Source: Sphingomonas sp. Leaf9
GTDB taxonomy: Bacteria > Pseudomonadota > Alphaproteobacteria > Sphingomonadales > Sphingomonadaceae
Direction: 5' to 3'
Assembly: GCF_001421355.1 (NCBI RefSeq)
Contig: NZ_LMKC01000002.1
Coordinates: 617,720 to 681,719 of the forward strand
Length of the DNA: 64,000 nucleotides
Of the stretch, positions 52,098-63,010 are shown one piece after another. Position 1 is the stretch's first letter; every line of letters begins with the position of its first letter. The notes beneath the pieces are model-generated. The model was given only the letters and a program-made list of their open reading frames with translations, was not told the DNA's origin and ran no database searches. The position numbers and the translations under genes were made by a program.

Positions 52098-53105
52098 ATG
52101 CAGAAGGCGGAGAAGATCGGGCTTGGCGTAGCGGTCGCGGGACATGTCGTCCTGTTCGGCCTGCTGTCGGTCGGGTTTCTCGCCACGCCGAACCCCAAGA
52201 AGCTGGTCACCCAGCCGATGGATGTCAGCTTTGCCGAAGAGGTCGCGGCCGAACAGAGCGCGCCCGAACAGACCGATGCACCGGCGATCAGCCAGGCCCC
52301 GGAAACCGGTGCGCCCGAGGAAGCCGCGCCCAGCGAGCCGGCGAGCGAGCCGGAGCCCGCGCCGGAACCCGAACCCGCGCCGCCGGCCCCCGCGCCCAAG
52401 CCGCAGCCGGCCCCGCGCCCGGAGCCAAAGCCTGCGCCGAAGCCCGTGCCGGCGCCCAAGCCCGTGCCGAAACCGGTGCCCAAGCCTGCCCCGAAACCTG
52501 CGCCCGCACCCGAACCCAAGCCCGCCCCGGCGCGGCAACCCGCACGACCGGCGCCTGCCCGGCCGACGGCGGTCGCGAAGGCACCGCCAAAGGCTGCTGC
52601 GGCCAAGCCTTCCGCCGCGCCTGCGAAGCCGGCGGCGAAGCCTGCTGCGACACGCGGGCAGGGGGACAATGCCCAGGCGACGGCACAGCGTCCGCGGGGT
52701 GGCCGGCTGGGCAATGATTTCCTCAAGGGCATCGCCGACACGCCGGCACCGGGCAAGGCCCCGGCTCCACGCGGCACGGCGGTCAGCGCGCAGTCGGTCG
52801 CGGGCCTTGCCAGCGCGATCCAGCGGCAGGTGCAACCCTGTGCGAACAAGATTCCGAACCCCGGCCCCGGCGCCAACCAGATTCGCTCGCGTATCCGGTT
52901 GCAGATGCGTTCCGACGGGACCTTCGCCGCAAAGCCCGAACTGCGCGGCCAGACGGGGATCGACGACGAAAACCGCCGCTATGCGCAGCGCGTGTCCGAA
53001 CTGGCGATCGCCGCGCTGACGCAGTGCGCGCCATACGAACTGCCCGCCGACCTGTACGAAGGCGGGTGGAAAGACATCATCATCAACTACAAGCTGCCCG
53101 GCTGA
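52098..53105 (+). CDS. tolA: Tol-Pal subunit TolA
   Basis: This 335-residue protein has an N-terminal helix (IGLGVAVAGHVVLFGLLSVGF), a central Pro/Ala/Glu/Lys-rich region of about 170 residues (EPEPAPEPEPAP, KPVPAPKPVPKP) expected to span the periplasm, and a C-terminal domain (VAGLASAIQRQVQPCANKI, IRLQMRSDGTFAAKP) that contacts Pal and TolB. In Gammaproteobacteria the central region is a helical Lys/Ala stretch; here it is proline-rich. It is followed by tolB after 12 bases. Confidence 0.93.
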   Translation: MQKAEKIGLGVAVAGHVVLFGLLSVGFLATPNPKKLVTQPMDVSFAEEVAAEQSAPEQTDAPAISQAPETGAPEEAAPSEPASEPEPAPEPEPAPPAPAPKPQPAPRPEPKPAPKPVPAPKPVPKPVPKPAPKPAPAPEPKPAPARQPARPAPARPTAVAKAPPKAAAAKPSAAPAKPAAKPAATRGQGDNAQATAQRPRGGRLGNDFLKGIADTPAPGKAPAPRGTAVSAQSVAGLASAIQRQVQPCANKIPNPGPGANQIRSRIRLQMRSDGTFAAKPELRGQTGIDDENRRYAQRVSELAIAALTQCAPYELPADLYEGGWKDIIINYKLPG

Positions 53106-53117
53106 CCGGAGGGATGT

Positions 53118-54440
53118 ATGCGTAAACTGACGATGGCACTGGGCGCGGTACTCGCCAGCCTGCTCGCGGCCCCGGCGGCGTTCGCGCAGGTCGAGGTCGA
53201 TATCGAGGGCGGCATTTCCGAACCGCTGCCGATCGCGGTGCCGGTGATGCCGACGCCGCAGGTCGCCTCGACGCCCGCCGGATCGACCGACGCGCTGGGG
53301 CGGCAGTTGGCGGAGATTGTGGCCACCGACCTGCGCAATTCGGGGCTGTTCAAGCCTGCCGGCCCCGATGGCCTGCCGCCGGTCGCGATGGCGCAGGTGC
53401 AGGTGCCCGACTATGCCGCGTGGAGCAACGCGCAGGCGCTGGTGCAGGGCTATGTCCGCGCCGAGGCGAACGGGACGCTGACCATCGGCTGCTATCTGTA
53501 CGACACGTTCGGCCGTACCGAATTGACGCGGCAGGGATTCAACGTGGCCCCGGCCGAATGGCGTCGCGCCGCGCATAAATGCGCCGATGCGGTCTATACC
53601 CGCCTGTCGGGCGAAAGCGCCTATTTCGACAGCCGCATCGTCTATGTCAGCGAGACCGGGCCGAAGGGCAATCGCATCAAGCGGCTGGCGATCATGGATC
53701 AGGACGGGGCCAATCACCGTTTCCTGACCAACGGCCAGTCGATCGTGCTGACCCCGCGGTTCGCACCGAACCAGCAGTCGATCGTATATATGTCCTACGC
53801 CAATGAGCGGCCGGCGATCTATGTGCTCGACCTCGACAGCGGGCGGCAGCGGCTGCTGGTGCAGAATGCGTCGTTGACCTTCGCGCCGCGCTTCTCGCCC
53901 GATGGCCGCTATGTGCTGTTTTCGATGGCGCAGGCGGGCAATACCGACATCTACCGCGTGGCCGCAACGGGCGGCAGCCCGCAACGGCTGACCAGCGCGC
54001 CCGGCATCGACACCGGCGGCAGCTATTCGCCCGACGGGTCGAAGATCGTGTTCGAAAGCGACCGTTCGGGATCGCAGCAACTCTATGTGATGAACGCCGA
54101 CGGGTCGAACCAGCAGCGGATCAGCTTCGGCGGTGGACGCTACGCGACCCCGGTATGGAGCCCGCGTGGCGACCTGATCGCCTTCACCCGGCAGGGTGGG
54201 GGCAGCTTCCGCATCGGCATCATGTCGCCCAGCGGCAACGGCGAAAAGCTGTTGTCCGACGCATGGGGCGACGAAGGGCCGAGCTGGTCGCCCAACGGCC
54301 GCGTCCTGACCTTCTTCCGCAGTGCGCAGGGGTCGGGGAAAACGCAGATCTGGTCGGTCGACCTGACGGGTTCGAACATCCGCCGCATCCCGACTGCGCT
54401 CGACGGGTCCGACCCGAGCTGGGGGCCCTTGCGCCCCTGA
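53118..54440 (+). CDS. tolB: Tol-Pal system beta-propeller protein TolB
   Basis: This 440-residue periplasmic protein has a signal peptide (MRKLTMALGAVLASLLAAPA), an N-terminal domain to about residue 165, then a six-bladed beta-propeller with repeated SPDG/SPNG-type motifs (FSPDGRYVLFSMAQ, YSPDGSKIVFES, WSPRGDLIAFTR, WSPNGRVLTFF). TolB binds Pal and TolA. GGAGG precedes the ATG. Pal follows 74 bases downstream, with its own GGGAGG site. Confidence 0.95.
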   Translation: MRKLTMALGAVLASLLAAPAAFAQVEVDIEGGISEPLPIAVPVMPTPQVASTPAGSTDALGRQLAEIVATDLRNSGLFKPAGPDGLPPVAMAQVQVPDYAAWSNAQALVQGYVRAEANGTLTIGCYLYDTFGRTELTRQGFNVAPAEWRRAAHKCADAVYTRLSGESAYFDSRIVYVSETGPKGNRIKRLAIMDQDGANHRFLTNGQSIVLTPRFAPNQQSIVYMSYANERPAIYVLDLDSGRQRLLVQNASLTFAPRFSPDGRYVLFSMAQAGNTDIYRVAATGGSPQRLTSAPGIDTGGSYSPDGSKIVFESDRSGSQQLYVMNADGSNQQRISFGGGRYATPVWSPRGDLIAFTRQGGGSFRIGIMSPSGNGEKLLSDAWGDEGPSWSPNGRVLTFFRSAQGSGKTQIWSVDLTGSNIRRIPTALDGSDPSWGPLRP

Positions 54441-54514
54441 CCTTTCACCAACGGGGGCCATTTCCGCTACAGGGGCATTGTAGCGGAAGGCGCAACGACC
54501 AAGGGAGGTTTATC

Positions 54515-55045
54515 ATGACCAAGATTTCCGCGACGCTGTTCGTCGCCATCGGCCTGCTGGCGACTGCCGGCTGCGCCAAGAAGCGCCCGGCGGTGTTGCC
54601 GCCGGCACCGGGCCAGACGGTCGATCCGAACGCCGGCACCGGTGGCACGGGCGGGACCGGCACGGGCACCAACGGCGTTGTGCCGGGGTCGCGCGCGGAC
54701 TTCCAGCAGTCGGTTGCCAGCGACACGATCAACTTCGGCCTCGACCAATATGATATCGATGCCACCGCGCGGCAGATCCTCGACAGCCAGGCGCAGTGGC
54801 TGACGCGCTATCCCAATGTCCGCGTGACGATCGAGGGGCATGCCGACGAACGCGGCACCCGCGAATACAACCTCGCGCTGGGCGATCGTCGTGCGAACGC
54901 GGCCAGCAGCTACCTCGCGACGCGCGGGATTTCGCCGTCGCGGATCACGACGATCAGTTATGGCAAGGAACGCCCGCTGGCGCTGGGATCAGACGAAGCG
55001 GCCTGGGCACAGAACCGGCGCGCGGTGACCGTCGTCCTCCAGTAA
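54515..55045 (+). CDS. pal: Peptidoglycan-associated lipoprotein Pal
   Basis: This 176-residue lipoprotein has a lipobox ATAGC (Cys20), a Gly/Thr-rich linker (TGGTGGTGTGTNG) and an OmpA-like domain with the peptidoglycan-binding TIEGHADERGTREYNLALG and the C-terminal GYGKERP-like ISYGKERPLALGS. It anchors the outer membrane to peptidoglycan. ATG 54515 follows GGGAGG. It ends the tol cluster; no ybgF/cpoB gene follows, and the next gene is on the other strand. Confidence 0.95.
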   Translation: MTKISATLFVAIGLLATAGCAKKRPAVLPPAPGQTVDPNAGTGGTGGTGTGTNGVVPGSRADFQQSVASDTINFGLDQYDIDATARQILDSQAQWLTRYPNVRVTIEGHADERGTREYNLALGDRRANAASSYLATRGISPSRITTISYGKERPLALGSDEAAWAQNRRAVTVVLQ

Positions 55046-55058
55046 GGTCGTGATGCCT

Positions 55059-55083
55059 GCCCGGTCGCCACCTGCGGCCGGGC
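55059..55083. terminator. Possible terminator after pal
   Basis: GCCCGG (55059-55064) pairs with CCGGGC (55078-55083) around a 13-base loop, followed by GGG rather than T residues. It lies between two convergent genes, pal and the GGDEF gene. A weak candidate. Confidence 0.4.
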
Positions 55084-55088
55084 GGGGA

Positions 55089-55994
55089 TCAGCTGGCCAG
55101 CCGCAGGGTGCCTCGCCCGGCGGACTTGGCGAAATACAGCGCTTCGTCGGCGCGGCTGTAGACGCTGGAAATCGTGTCGCCGGGGCGAACGTCGGTCAGC
55201 CCGGCGGAGAAATCGATCCGGAACGCGGCGTCCTCAGGAAACATCATTTGTCCGCCGACGCGCTCCCGCAGTCGCTGGACCGCCCGCTCGGCTTTTGTGA
55301 TCCTGGTGTCGGGGAACAGGATCAGAAACTCCTCGCCGCCGATGCGGCCGAATCCGTCGCAGGTGCGCAGGTGCGCGCGGACGAGGCGGGCGAACTCTCG
55401 CAGTACCCGGTCTCCGCCGACATGGCCGAACCGGTCGTTGACCCGCTTGAAATGATCCAGATCGACCAGCACCGCCACCGTGCTGTGTGGCGGTTCCGCA
55501 TGGCGTCGCTCGATGCGGCCGCCCAGCAGCGCCATGATATGACCGCGATTGGAAATGCCGGTCAGCGGATCGGTCGAGGCTGTCTTGACCGCGATGTCGC
55601 GTTCCTGCCGCAACACGCGATCCGATTGCCGCATATGGGTGATGTCGAGCGCGATGAACAGGATATGCCCGTCGGGCATCGTCTGCTCGACGATGTGCAG
55701 CCAGCTGCCGTCGTGCATGTCGGTTTCGATCGACAGCATCGGCACCTTGCCCCGCCGCGACAGGGATGAGGACAGCCACGCCTCGAAATCATCGTGCGAT
55801 ACGATCGGCCCGCGTCGATAGGCGTGATTGCGTCGCATCAGCTCGATCCAGTCGGGGGTCTCTTCGGGATCGAGGAAGAAGGCCCGGCGATAGGCAGGAT
55901 TGGCAAACAGGATGCGGCCCGCCGGATCGTATAGCGCAACCATTGCCGCAGCATGGTCGAACGTCTCGATCAGTTGGCTATGGGCGGGCTGCAT
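55089..55994 (-). CDS. PAS-GGDEF diguanylate cyclase
   Basis: This 301-residue protein has an N-terminal PAS sensor (AAAMVALYDPAGRILFANPAYRRA, about residues 14-125), a short coiled linker and a C-terminal GGDEF domain. The active site reads GGEEF, a functional variant, and an RTCD sequence five residues before it is a complete inhibitory I-site, so it should make cyclic di-GMP and be product-inhibited. There is no membrane segment. It is convergent with pal. The signal sensed is unknown. Confidence 0.92.
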   Translation of the reverse strand: MQPAHSQLIETFDHAAAMVALYDPAGRILFANPAYRRAFFLDPEETPDWIELMRRNHAYRRGPIVSHDDFEAWLSSSLSRRGKVPMLSIETDMHDGSWLHIVEQTMPDGHILFIALDITHMRQSDRVLRQERDIAVKTASTDPLTGISNRGHIMALLGGRIERRHAEPPHSTVAVLVDLDHFKRVNDRFGHVGGDRVLREFARLVRAHLRTCDGFGRIGGEEFLILFPDTRITKAERAVQRLRERVGGQMMFPEDAAFRIDFSAGLTDVRPGDTISSVYSRADEALYFAKSAGRGTLRLAS

Positions 55995-56070
55995 GGTGCT
56001 TTCGGCAAGGGACGGGAACGGCGCTTGGGGCTTACCGATCCGTTATGCCGTAATGCATGATATATTGATT

Positions 56071-56105
56071 AAAGGGGCTGCGACCGCGACGGTCGCAGCC
56101 CCTTT
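56071..56105. terminator. Strong terminator shared with the end of clpA
   Basis: AAAGGGGCTGCGACC (56071-56085) pairs perfectly with GGTCGCAGCCCCTTT (56091-56105), a 15-bp stem with a five-base loop. On the minus strand it ends CCCCTTTAAT, the right direction for clpA, whose stop is at 56117. Confidence 0.9.
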
Positions 56106-56116
56106 GCCGTAGCGGA

Positions 56117-58435
<2,319 letters not shown>

Positions 58436-58544
58436 TATTTCACTCCGGTCGGCCGGCGAAAACGCGCCGGCCCTGCGTCCCGATCGCTCGGGTCTCCACC
58501 AATGTCGGTATGCCGCCGCCCGGCATCAAGCGGGGCGGAACATG

Positions 58545-58742
58545 TCATGACCGGAACAGCGCGTCGGCGCTGGCGCGGTGGTTGTTCGCCCGGTCGATCC
58601 GCGCGCGGCACCGGGCGATCTCGCCCTCCAGCGCGGCGATACGCCTGGTCAGTTCATCGACCGACAGCGGGTCCAGATCCTCGGCGAGCAACATGGGCAA
58701 CAGGTTGCCACGAAGATGGTTAACATTTTCGTCGGGTTCCAT
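58545..58742 (-). CDS. DUF1192 small protein
   Basis: This 65-residue protein is hidden within a longer minus-strand open frame but begins at a clear ATG at 58742. Family features are the LAEDLDPLSVDELTRRI core followed by EGEIARCRARID, a short helical segment with coiled-coil character. It is a common small alphaproteobacterial gene of unknown function, here divergent from the quinone oxidoreductase gene and upstream of clpA. An internal ATG at residue 17 is a less likely start. Confidence 0.88.
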   Translation of the reverse strand: MEPDENVNHLRGNLLPMLLAEDLDPLSVDELTRRIAALEGEIARCRARIDRANNHRASADALFRS

Positions 58743-58805
58743 GGCCAGCAGCGTTGACCCTGCCGCTGGCGATGTCAATAACGCCGGACACAGGGGGAAG
58801 AGCTT

Positions 58806-59804
58806 ATGGACGTACCAGCGGCGATGCGTGCGATCGATCCGACGGAGCCGGGTGGCCCGGAAGTGCTGGTCGTGGTCGAACGCCCGACTCCGCGCCCCGC
58901 GCAGGGCGAGGTGCTGATCCGTGTCGCAGCGGCCGGGGTGAACCGCCCGGACGTGCTGCAGCGCACCGGCGGCTATGCTCCGCCGCCCGGCGCGCCGAGC
59001 ATTCCCGGCCTGGAAGTCGCGGGCCATGTCGTCGCGGTCGGCGATGACGCCGATGGCCACCTGATCGGCCAGCCGGTATGTGCGCTGCTCGCCGGTGGTG
59101 GCTATGCCGAATATGTTGCGGTGTCGGCCGGACAATGCCTGCCGATCCCCGATGGCCTGTCGATGGTCGAGGCGGCGGCGCTGCCCGAAACGCTCTTCAC
59201 CGTGTGGACCAACCTGTTCGAGCGCGGCTATGCGGCAGAGGGCGACAGCGTGCTGGTCCATGGCGGCACCAGCGGCATCGGCACGATGGCGATCCTCCTC
59301 GGCAAGCTCTTTGGCATCGAGGTCATCGTCACCGTTGGCAGTGATGCGAAGGCACAGGCCGCGCGCGACCTGGGCGCGGCGCATGCGATCAATTACCGTA
59401 CCGAGGACTTCGTCGAGCGGGTGGCGGACATCACCGGCGGCAACGGCGTCAGCGTCGTGCTCGACATGGTGGGTGGCGACTATGTGCCACGCAACCTGAA
59501 GTGCCTCGGCGAGGATGGTCGCCATGTCTCGATCGCGGTGCAGGGCGGGGCAACCGCCACGGTGCCGCTGTGGGACATCATGCGCCGCCGCCTGACGCTG
59601 ACCGGATCGACGCTGCGCCCGCGCGATGCAGCGTTCAAGGAAATGGTCGCCGACGAATTGTCACGTACCGTCTGGCCCCATGTCGCATCGGGCAAGCTGC
59701 GCCCGGTGATGGACCGGACCTTTCCACTGGAACAGGCCGCCGACGCGCATCGCCGGATGGAGGCTGGCGATCATGTCGGCAAGATCGTCCTGACCCTGGA
59801 ATAA
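58806..59804 (+). CDS. NAD(P)H-quinone oxidoreductase, zinc-independent MDR family (PIG3-like)
   Basis: This 332-residue medium-chain dehydrogenase/reductase has VLIRVAAAGVNRPDVLQR, the NADPH-binding VLVHGGTSGIGTMAI loop, and PETLFTVWTNLFE and KIVLTLE at the end, typical of PIG3-type quinone oxidoreductases. No zinc-binding cysteine cluster is present. It reduces quinones or related electrophiles in the cytoplasm. GGGGAAGAG upstream supports the ATG at 58806. Confidence 0.9.
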   Translation: MDVPAAMRAIDPTEPGGPEVLVVVERPTPRPAQGEVLIRVAAAGVNRPDVLQRTGGYAPPPGAPSIPGLEVAGHVVAVGDDADGHLIGQPVCALLAGGGYAEYVAVSAGQCLPIPDGLSMVEAAALPETLFTVWTNLFERGYAAEGDSVLVHGGTSGIGTMAILLGKLFGIEVIVTVGSDAKAQAARDLGAAHAINYRTEDFVERVADITGGNGVSVVLDMVGGDYVPRNLKCLGEDGRHVSIAVQGGATATVPLWDIMRRRLTLTGSTLRPRDAAFKEMVADELSRTVWPHVASGKLRPVMDRTFPLEQAADAHRRMEAGDHVGKIVLTLE

Positions 59805-59874
59805 AGGCGAATGCAGGGCAGGTGCCCCGGCGCTTGCCCTTTGCGGCGACCTGTCCTAAGCCCGTATCCAGTGT

Positions 59875-59905
59875 GGCCGCCCGGTTTGGGCGGCCCTTTC
59901 TATTT
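59875..59905 (+). terminator. Hairpin between the quinone oxidoreductase gene and trcR
   Basis: GGCCGCCC (59875-59882) pairs with GGGCGGCC (59888-59895) around GGTTT, followed by CTTTCTATTT. It terminates the upstream gene. It lies 13 bases before the trcR start at 59918, so it may also influence trcR translation or act as an attenuator if transcription reads through. Confidence 0.8.
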
Positions 59906-59917
59906 CGGAGACCCGTC

Positions 59918-60592
59918 GTGGCCCAGCCGCTGATGCCGCACGCGACCGCTTCCTGGCTGGTCGACAATACCGCCTTGTCCTTTTCGCAGATCGCCGACTT
60001 CTGCGGCCTGCACGTCCTTGAGGTGCAGGCGATCGCCGACGACACCGCCGCGACCAAGCTGACCGGCCGCGATCCGGTGCGCGCGCACGAACTGACGATG
60101 GAAGAGATCGAGAAGGGGCAGAAGAACCCCGACTACCGCCTGGTGATGATGAAGGGCCCTGAACAGGTCCGTCGGACCAAGGGCCCGCGCTACACCCCGG
60201 TCAGCAAGCGGCAGGACAAGCCGGACGGCATCGCCTGGATCATCCGCAACCACCCGGAAATCAGCGATGGCGCGATCGGCAAGCTGATCGGCACCACCCG
60301 CACGACCATCGCCGCGATCCGTGACCGGACGCACTGGAACATCGGCAACATCACGCCGAAGGACCCGGTGACGCTGGGCCTGTGTTCGCAGCGTGAGCTG
60401 GACGCGCTGGTCGGCAAGGCGGCGAAGGCCGCCGGCATCGAGGCGCCGGCCGACACCCGCCTGGAAGGCGACCGCGAGGCGCTGATCGAGCAGCTGCGCA
60501 ACGAACGCACCCAGGCGGCGCGCGACGCCGAACTGGCCGAGCGCGGCGAGACCGCCGAACCGTCGAGCTTCTTCGACCCGTTCAAGCGCTGA
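59918..60592 (+). CDS. trcR: Cell-cycle transcriptional regulator TrcR (DUF1013)
   Basis: This 224-residue protein matches DUF1013 throughout: SWLVDNTALSFSQIADFCGL at the N-terminus (a helix-turn-helix-like segment), KGPRYTPVSKRQDKPDGIAW, IGTTRTTIAAIRDRTHW, and a C-terminal SFFDPFKR. In Caulobacter TrcR is a regulator linked to cell-cycle transcription. The GTG at 59918 follows CGGAG. The open frame extends far upstream only through the previous gene. A terminator follows the stop. Confidence 0.92.
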   Translation: MAQPLMPHATASWLVDNTALSFSQIADFCGLHVLEVQAIADDTAATKLTGRDPVRAHELTMEEIEKGQKNPDYRLVMMKGPEQVRRTKGPRYTPVSKRQDKPDGIAWIIRNHPEISDGAIGKLIGTTRTTIAAIRDRTHWNIGNITPKDPVTLGLCSQRELDALVGKAAKAAGIEAPADTRLEGDREALIEQLRNERTQAARDAELAERGETAEPSSFFDPFKR

Positions 60593-60617
60593 TCCATACC
60601 ACCCGGTGACGCATTGC

Positions 60618-60650
60618 CGGCCCGGCCATCCTCGGATGGTCGGGCCGTTT
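60618..60650 (+). terminator. Terminator after trcR
   Basis: CGGCCCGGCCATC (60618-60630) pairs with GATGGTCGGGCCG (60635-60647), a 13-bp stem with one G-U pair and a CTCG tetraloop, followed by TTT. It is well placed, 26 bases after the trcR stop. Confidence 0.85.
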
Positions 60651-60705
60651 GCGTATCGGCGGCAATGGCTTAGGCTGCGCGTTCCCGAAGCGGAGTGCCA
60701 AGCCG

Positions 60706-61578
60706 ATGTCCGACGACCTGACCGCCCGCGCGATCGCGCTGTACGACGCCTTCACCCACGACCATCACGACCGTCGCACGTTCATGGCGCAGATGGTGGC
60801 GCTCGCCGGATCGGCAGCGGCCGCCGAAGTGCTGATCGCCGGCATCGCAGCATCCCCCGCCGCCGCGCAGCAGGTGGCAGCGAACGATCCGCGGCTCGAC
60901 GTGGCAAAGGCGAACGGCTCCGAAGCCGGCCATCCCGCCAGCGCCTATTTCGCGGCACCCAAGGGCGGGCGCGCCCTGCCGCTGGTGCTGGTCATCCACG
61001 AAAATCGCGGGCTGAACGCGCATATCGAGGATGTCGCGCGGCGGATCGCCCTTGCCGGGTTCCGCGTGATCGCCCCCGACCTGCTCGCCCCCCAGGGCGG
61101 GACGCCGACCGACGAGGACAAGGCGCGCGCGATGATCGGTACGATCGACTACGACGTCGCGCTGGCCCAGGCGAAGGCCTATCTGGCCAAGGCGCGGGGC
61201 GAGCGCAAAGGGCTGCGCACTGGCGTCGTCGGGTTCTGCTGGGGCGGGGCGTTCGTCAACCGGCTGGCGGTGGCCGACCCGCTACTGACCGCCGGGGTCA
61301 GCTATTACGGCCCGGCACCCGATCCGACCGAGGCGGCCAAGGTCCGCGCCGCGCTGCTGCTGCAACTCGCGGGCAAGGACGCGCGGGTGAATGCGACCGC
61401 GCTGCCATGGGGGGAGGCGCTGCGCAAGGCGGGCAAGCGGGCGACTACCCATGTCTATCCGAACGTCGACCATGCCTTCAACAACGACACCTCGGCGGCG
61501 CGCTATGATGCGGCGGCGGCGAAGCTGGCATGGGACCGCACCATCGCGTTTCTGCGTCACGAACTTGACGCGAAATAG
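60706..61578 (+). CDS. Dienelactone hydrolase family protein, probably exported
   Basis: This 290-residue protein has a DRRTFMAQM pattern and hydrophobic stretch (GSAAAAEVLIAGIAAS) at the N-terminus, compatible with a Tat-type export signal. The hydrolase domain has the Cys nucleophile in GFCWGGAFV, an Asp in LAGKDARVN, and His in PNVDHAFNND, the DLH triad, with VIHENRGLN as an oxyanion loop. DLH proteins cleave cyclic esters from aromatic degradation, though exported members may act on other esters. ATG 60706 was chosen; a 60649 start is in frame. Confidence 0.88.
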   Translation: MSDDLTARAIALYDAFTHDHHDRRTFMAQMVALAGSAAAAEVLIAGIAASPAAAQQVAANDPRLDVAKANGSEAGHPASAYFAAPKGGRALPLVLVIHENRGLNAHIEDVARRIALAGFRVIAPDLLAPQGGTPTDEDKARAMIGTIDYDVALAQAKAYLAKARGERKGLRTGVVGFCWGGAFVNRLAVADPLLTAGVSYYGPAPDPTEAAKVRAALLLQLAGKDARVNATALPWGEALRKAGKRATTHVYPNVDHAFNNDTSAARYDAAAAKLAWDRTIAFLRHELDAK

Positions 61579-61626
61579 GAGGATGTTCCACCTTCGTTCC
61601 TAACGAATCGCAGGGGGAGAAACACG

Positions 61627-62250
61627 ATGGCCGGACTGACGCTCTACACCAACCCGATGTCGCGCGGGCGGATCGCCCGCTGGATGCTGGAGGAGGTCGG
61701 CGCGGACTATGCCGTCGAGGTGCTGGGCTATGGCAGCACGATGAAGGCCGACTCCTATCTCGCGATCAATCCGATGGGGAAGGTGCCGGCGATCGTCCAT
61801 GACGGGCGGGTCGTGACCGAATGCGCCGCGATCTGCGCCTATCTGGCCGACGCCTTCCCCGATGCGGGGCTGGCCCCGACGGCGGCCGAGCGCGCGGATT
61901 ACTATCGCTGGATGTTCTTTGCCGCCGGGCCGCTGGAGCAGGCGATCACCAACCGCTCGCTGGGCGTGGTGCCGAGCGACGACCAGCAGCGGATGGTCGG
62001 CTATGGCGATTACGATCGCGTGGTCACGGTGCTGGAGGCGGCGGTTGCGGCGCATCCCTATATCGCGGGCGATCGCTTCACGGCGGCGGACGTCTATGTC
62101 GGGTCGCACGTCATGTGGGGTACGCAGTTCGGGACGTTGCCGAAGCTGGACGCGTTCACTGCCTATCTTGGACGACTGTTGGACCGGCCGGCCTATGCCC
62201 GCGCCAGTGCGCTGGACGACGCGGCGGTGGCGGAGATGCAGGCGGCGTAA
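61627..62250 (+). CDS. Glutathione S-transferase
   Basis: This 207-residue GST has an N-terminal thioredoxin-like domain (LTLYTNPMSRGRIARWMLE, with the Ser/Arg typical of the active site; PMGKVPAIVHDGRVVTECAAI giving the cis-Pro and glutathione contacts) and an all-helical C-terminal domain (YIAGDRFTAADVYVGSHVMW). It conjugates glutathione to electrophiles or has a structural role. GGGGGAGA precedes the ATG. It stands alone on the plus strand. Confidence 0.93.
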   Translation: MAGLTLYTNPMSRGRIARWMLEEVGADYAVEVLGYGSTMKADSYLAINPMGKVPAIVHDGRVVTECAAICAYLADAFPDAGLAPTAAERADYYRWMFFAAGPLEQAITNRSLGVVPSDDQQRMVGYGDYDRVVTVLEAAVAAHPYIAGDRFTAADVYVGSHVMWGTQFGTLPKLDAFTAYLGRLLDRPAYARASALDDAAVAEMQAA

Positions 62251-62285
62251 CGCGCGTTTGTCCGCAGAACTGCGCTAGGCAAGCT

Positions 62286-62316
62286 CCGTCACCCCGGATC
62301 AAGTCCGGGGTGACGG
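62286..62316. terminator. Palindromic repeat/terminator between gst and the cyclophilin gene
   Basis: CCGTCACCCCGGA pairs perfectly with TCCGGGGTGACGG (13 bp, loop TCAAG). It lies between two convergent genes. The same CGTCACCCCGGA word recurs between genes in sphingomonads, so it is both a mobile-looking repeat and a probable bidirectional terminator. Confidence 0.7.
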
Positions 62317-62322
62317 CGTGGC

Positions 62323-62973
62323 TCAACGCCGCACATTGATCAGCCAGACCTTCGGCTGACCGGTCGGCTGCGGTTTCCCGTCCAGACGCCGCGCGCGCAG
62401 GATGCGGACGGGATCGAGGATCATCTGGCCCTTCATCGCGTCCGATCCGCCGCCGGTCGGCTTGGCGAGGATGCGCTTGACCACGTCCATGCCACCGACG
62501 ACCCGCCCGAACGCGGCGTAACCGGCAAAGTCGCCCTTCGCATCCATGCTGGGCATCGCGCCGACCAGCAGGACGAAATTGCCACCCGCCGAATTGGCTT
62601 CGGGTCGCCTGGCCATCGAGATCGCGCCGTCGACATGGCGGACGCCGGTCTTGTCGGTGCGTTCATGGGGGAAGGGGGGCAGGATGCGGCGGGCATCGGT
62701 GCGGATGCCGCCCTGCACGAACCCCAGCTTCGGATCGGCCTTGCGCCGCGCCGACCGATAGAAATCGGTATCGTCGAACCGGCCATCATCGACATAAGCG
62801 AGGAAGTTCTTCGACGTCGCCGGCGCGCGCCTTAGATCCAACGCGACGATGATCGATCCGACGTTGGTGTCGATCTTCACCCGGACATAGCCGGGCGTGG
62901 CGCGGGTGGCGGATTGGGCGGACGCCGGCGCGGCAAAGGCCAGCAGGAACAGGGCAAGCAGGATACGCATCAT
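62323..62973 (-). CDS. Periplasmic cyclophilin-type peptidylprolyl isomerase
   Basis: This 216-residue protein has a signal peptide (MMRILLALFLLAFAAPASAQ). The cyclophilin domain begins VRVKIDTNVGSIIVALDL and has DDTDFYRSARRK (active-site-like Phe/Arg region), GFVQGGIRTD, and NSAGGNFVLLVG, AAFGRVVGGMDVVKRI. Several positions are less conserved than in PpiA, so the subclass is uncertain. It should speed proline isomerisation of periplasmic or outer-membrane proteins. It ends seven bases from the palindromic repeat. Confidence 0.9.
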   Translation of the reverse strand: MMRILLALFLLAFAAPASAQSATRATPGYVRVKIDTNVGSIIVALDLRRAPATSKNFLAYVDDGRFDDTDFYRSARRKADPKLGFVQGGIRTDARRILPPFPHERTDKTGVRHVDGAISMARRPEANSAGGNFVLLVGAMPSMDAKGDFAGYAAFGRVVGGMDVVKRILAKPTGGGSDAMKGQMILDPVRILRARRLDGKPQPTGQPKVWLINVRR

Positions 62974-63010
62974 CGCCCCCTAACGCCCGAAGCCGCCGGG
63001 CGGAAGCGCG

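Noticed and set aside
52300..52640. Apparent tandem repeat or CRISPR-like pattern
   Set aside because: The repeated CCC/GCC/AAG codons encode the Pro-rich spacer of TolA; no regular spacer-repeat structure.
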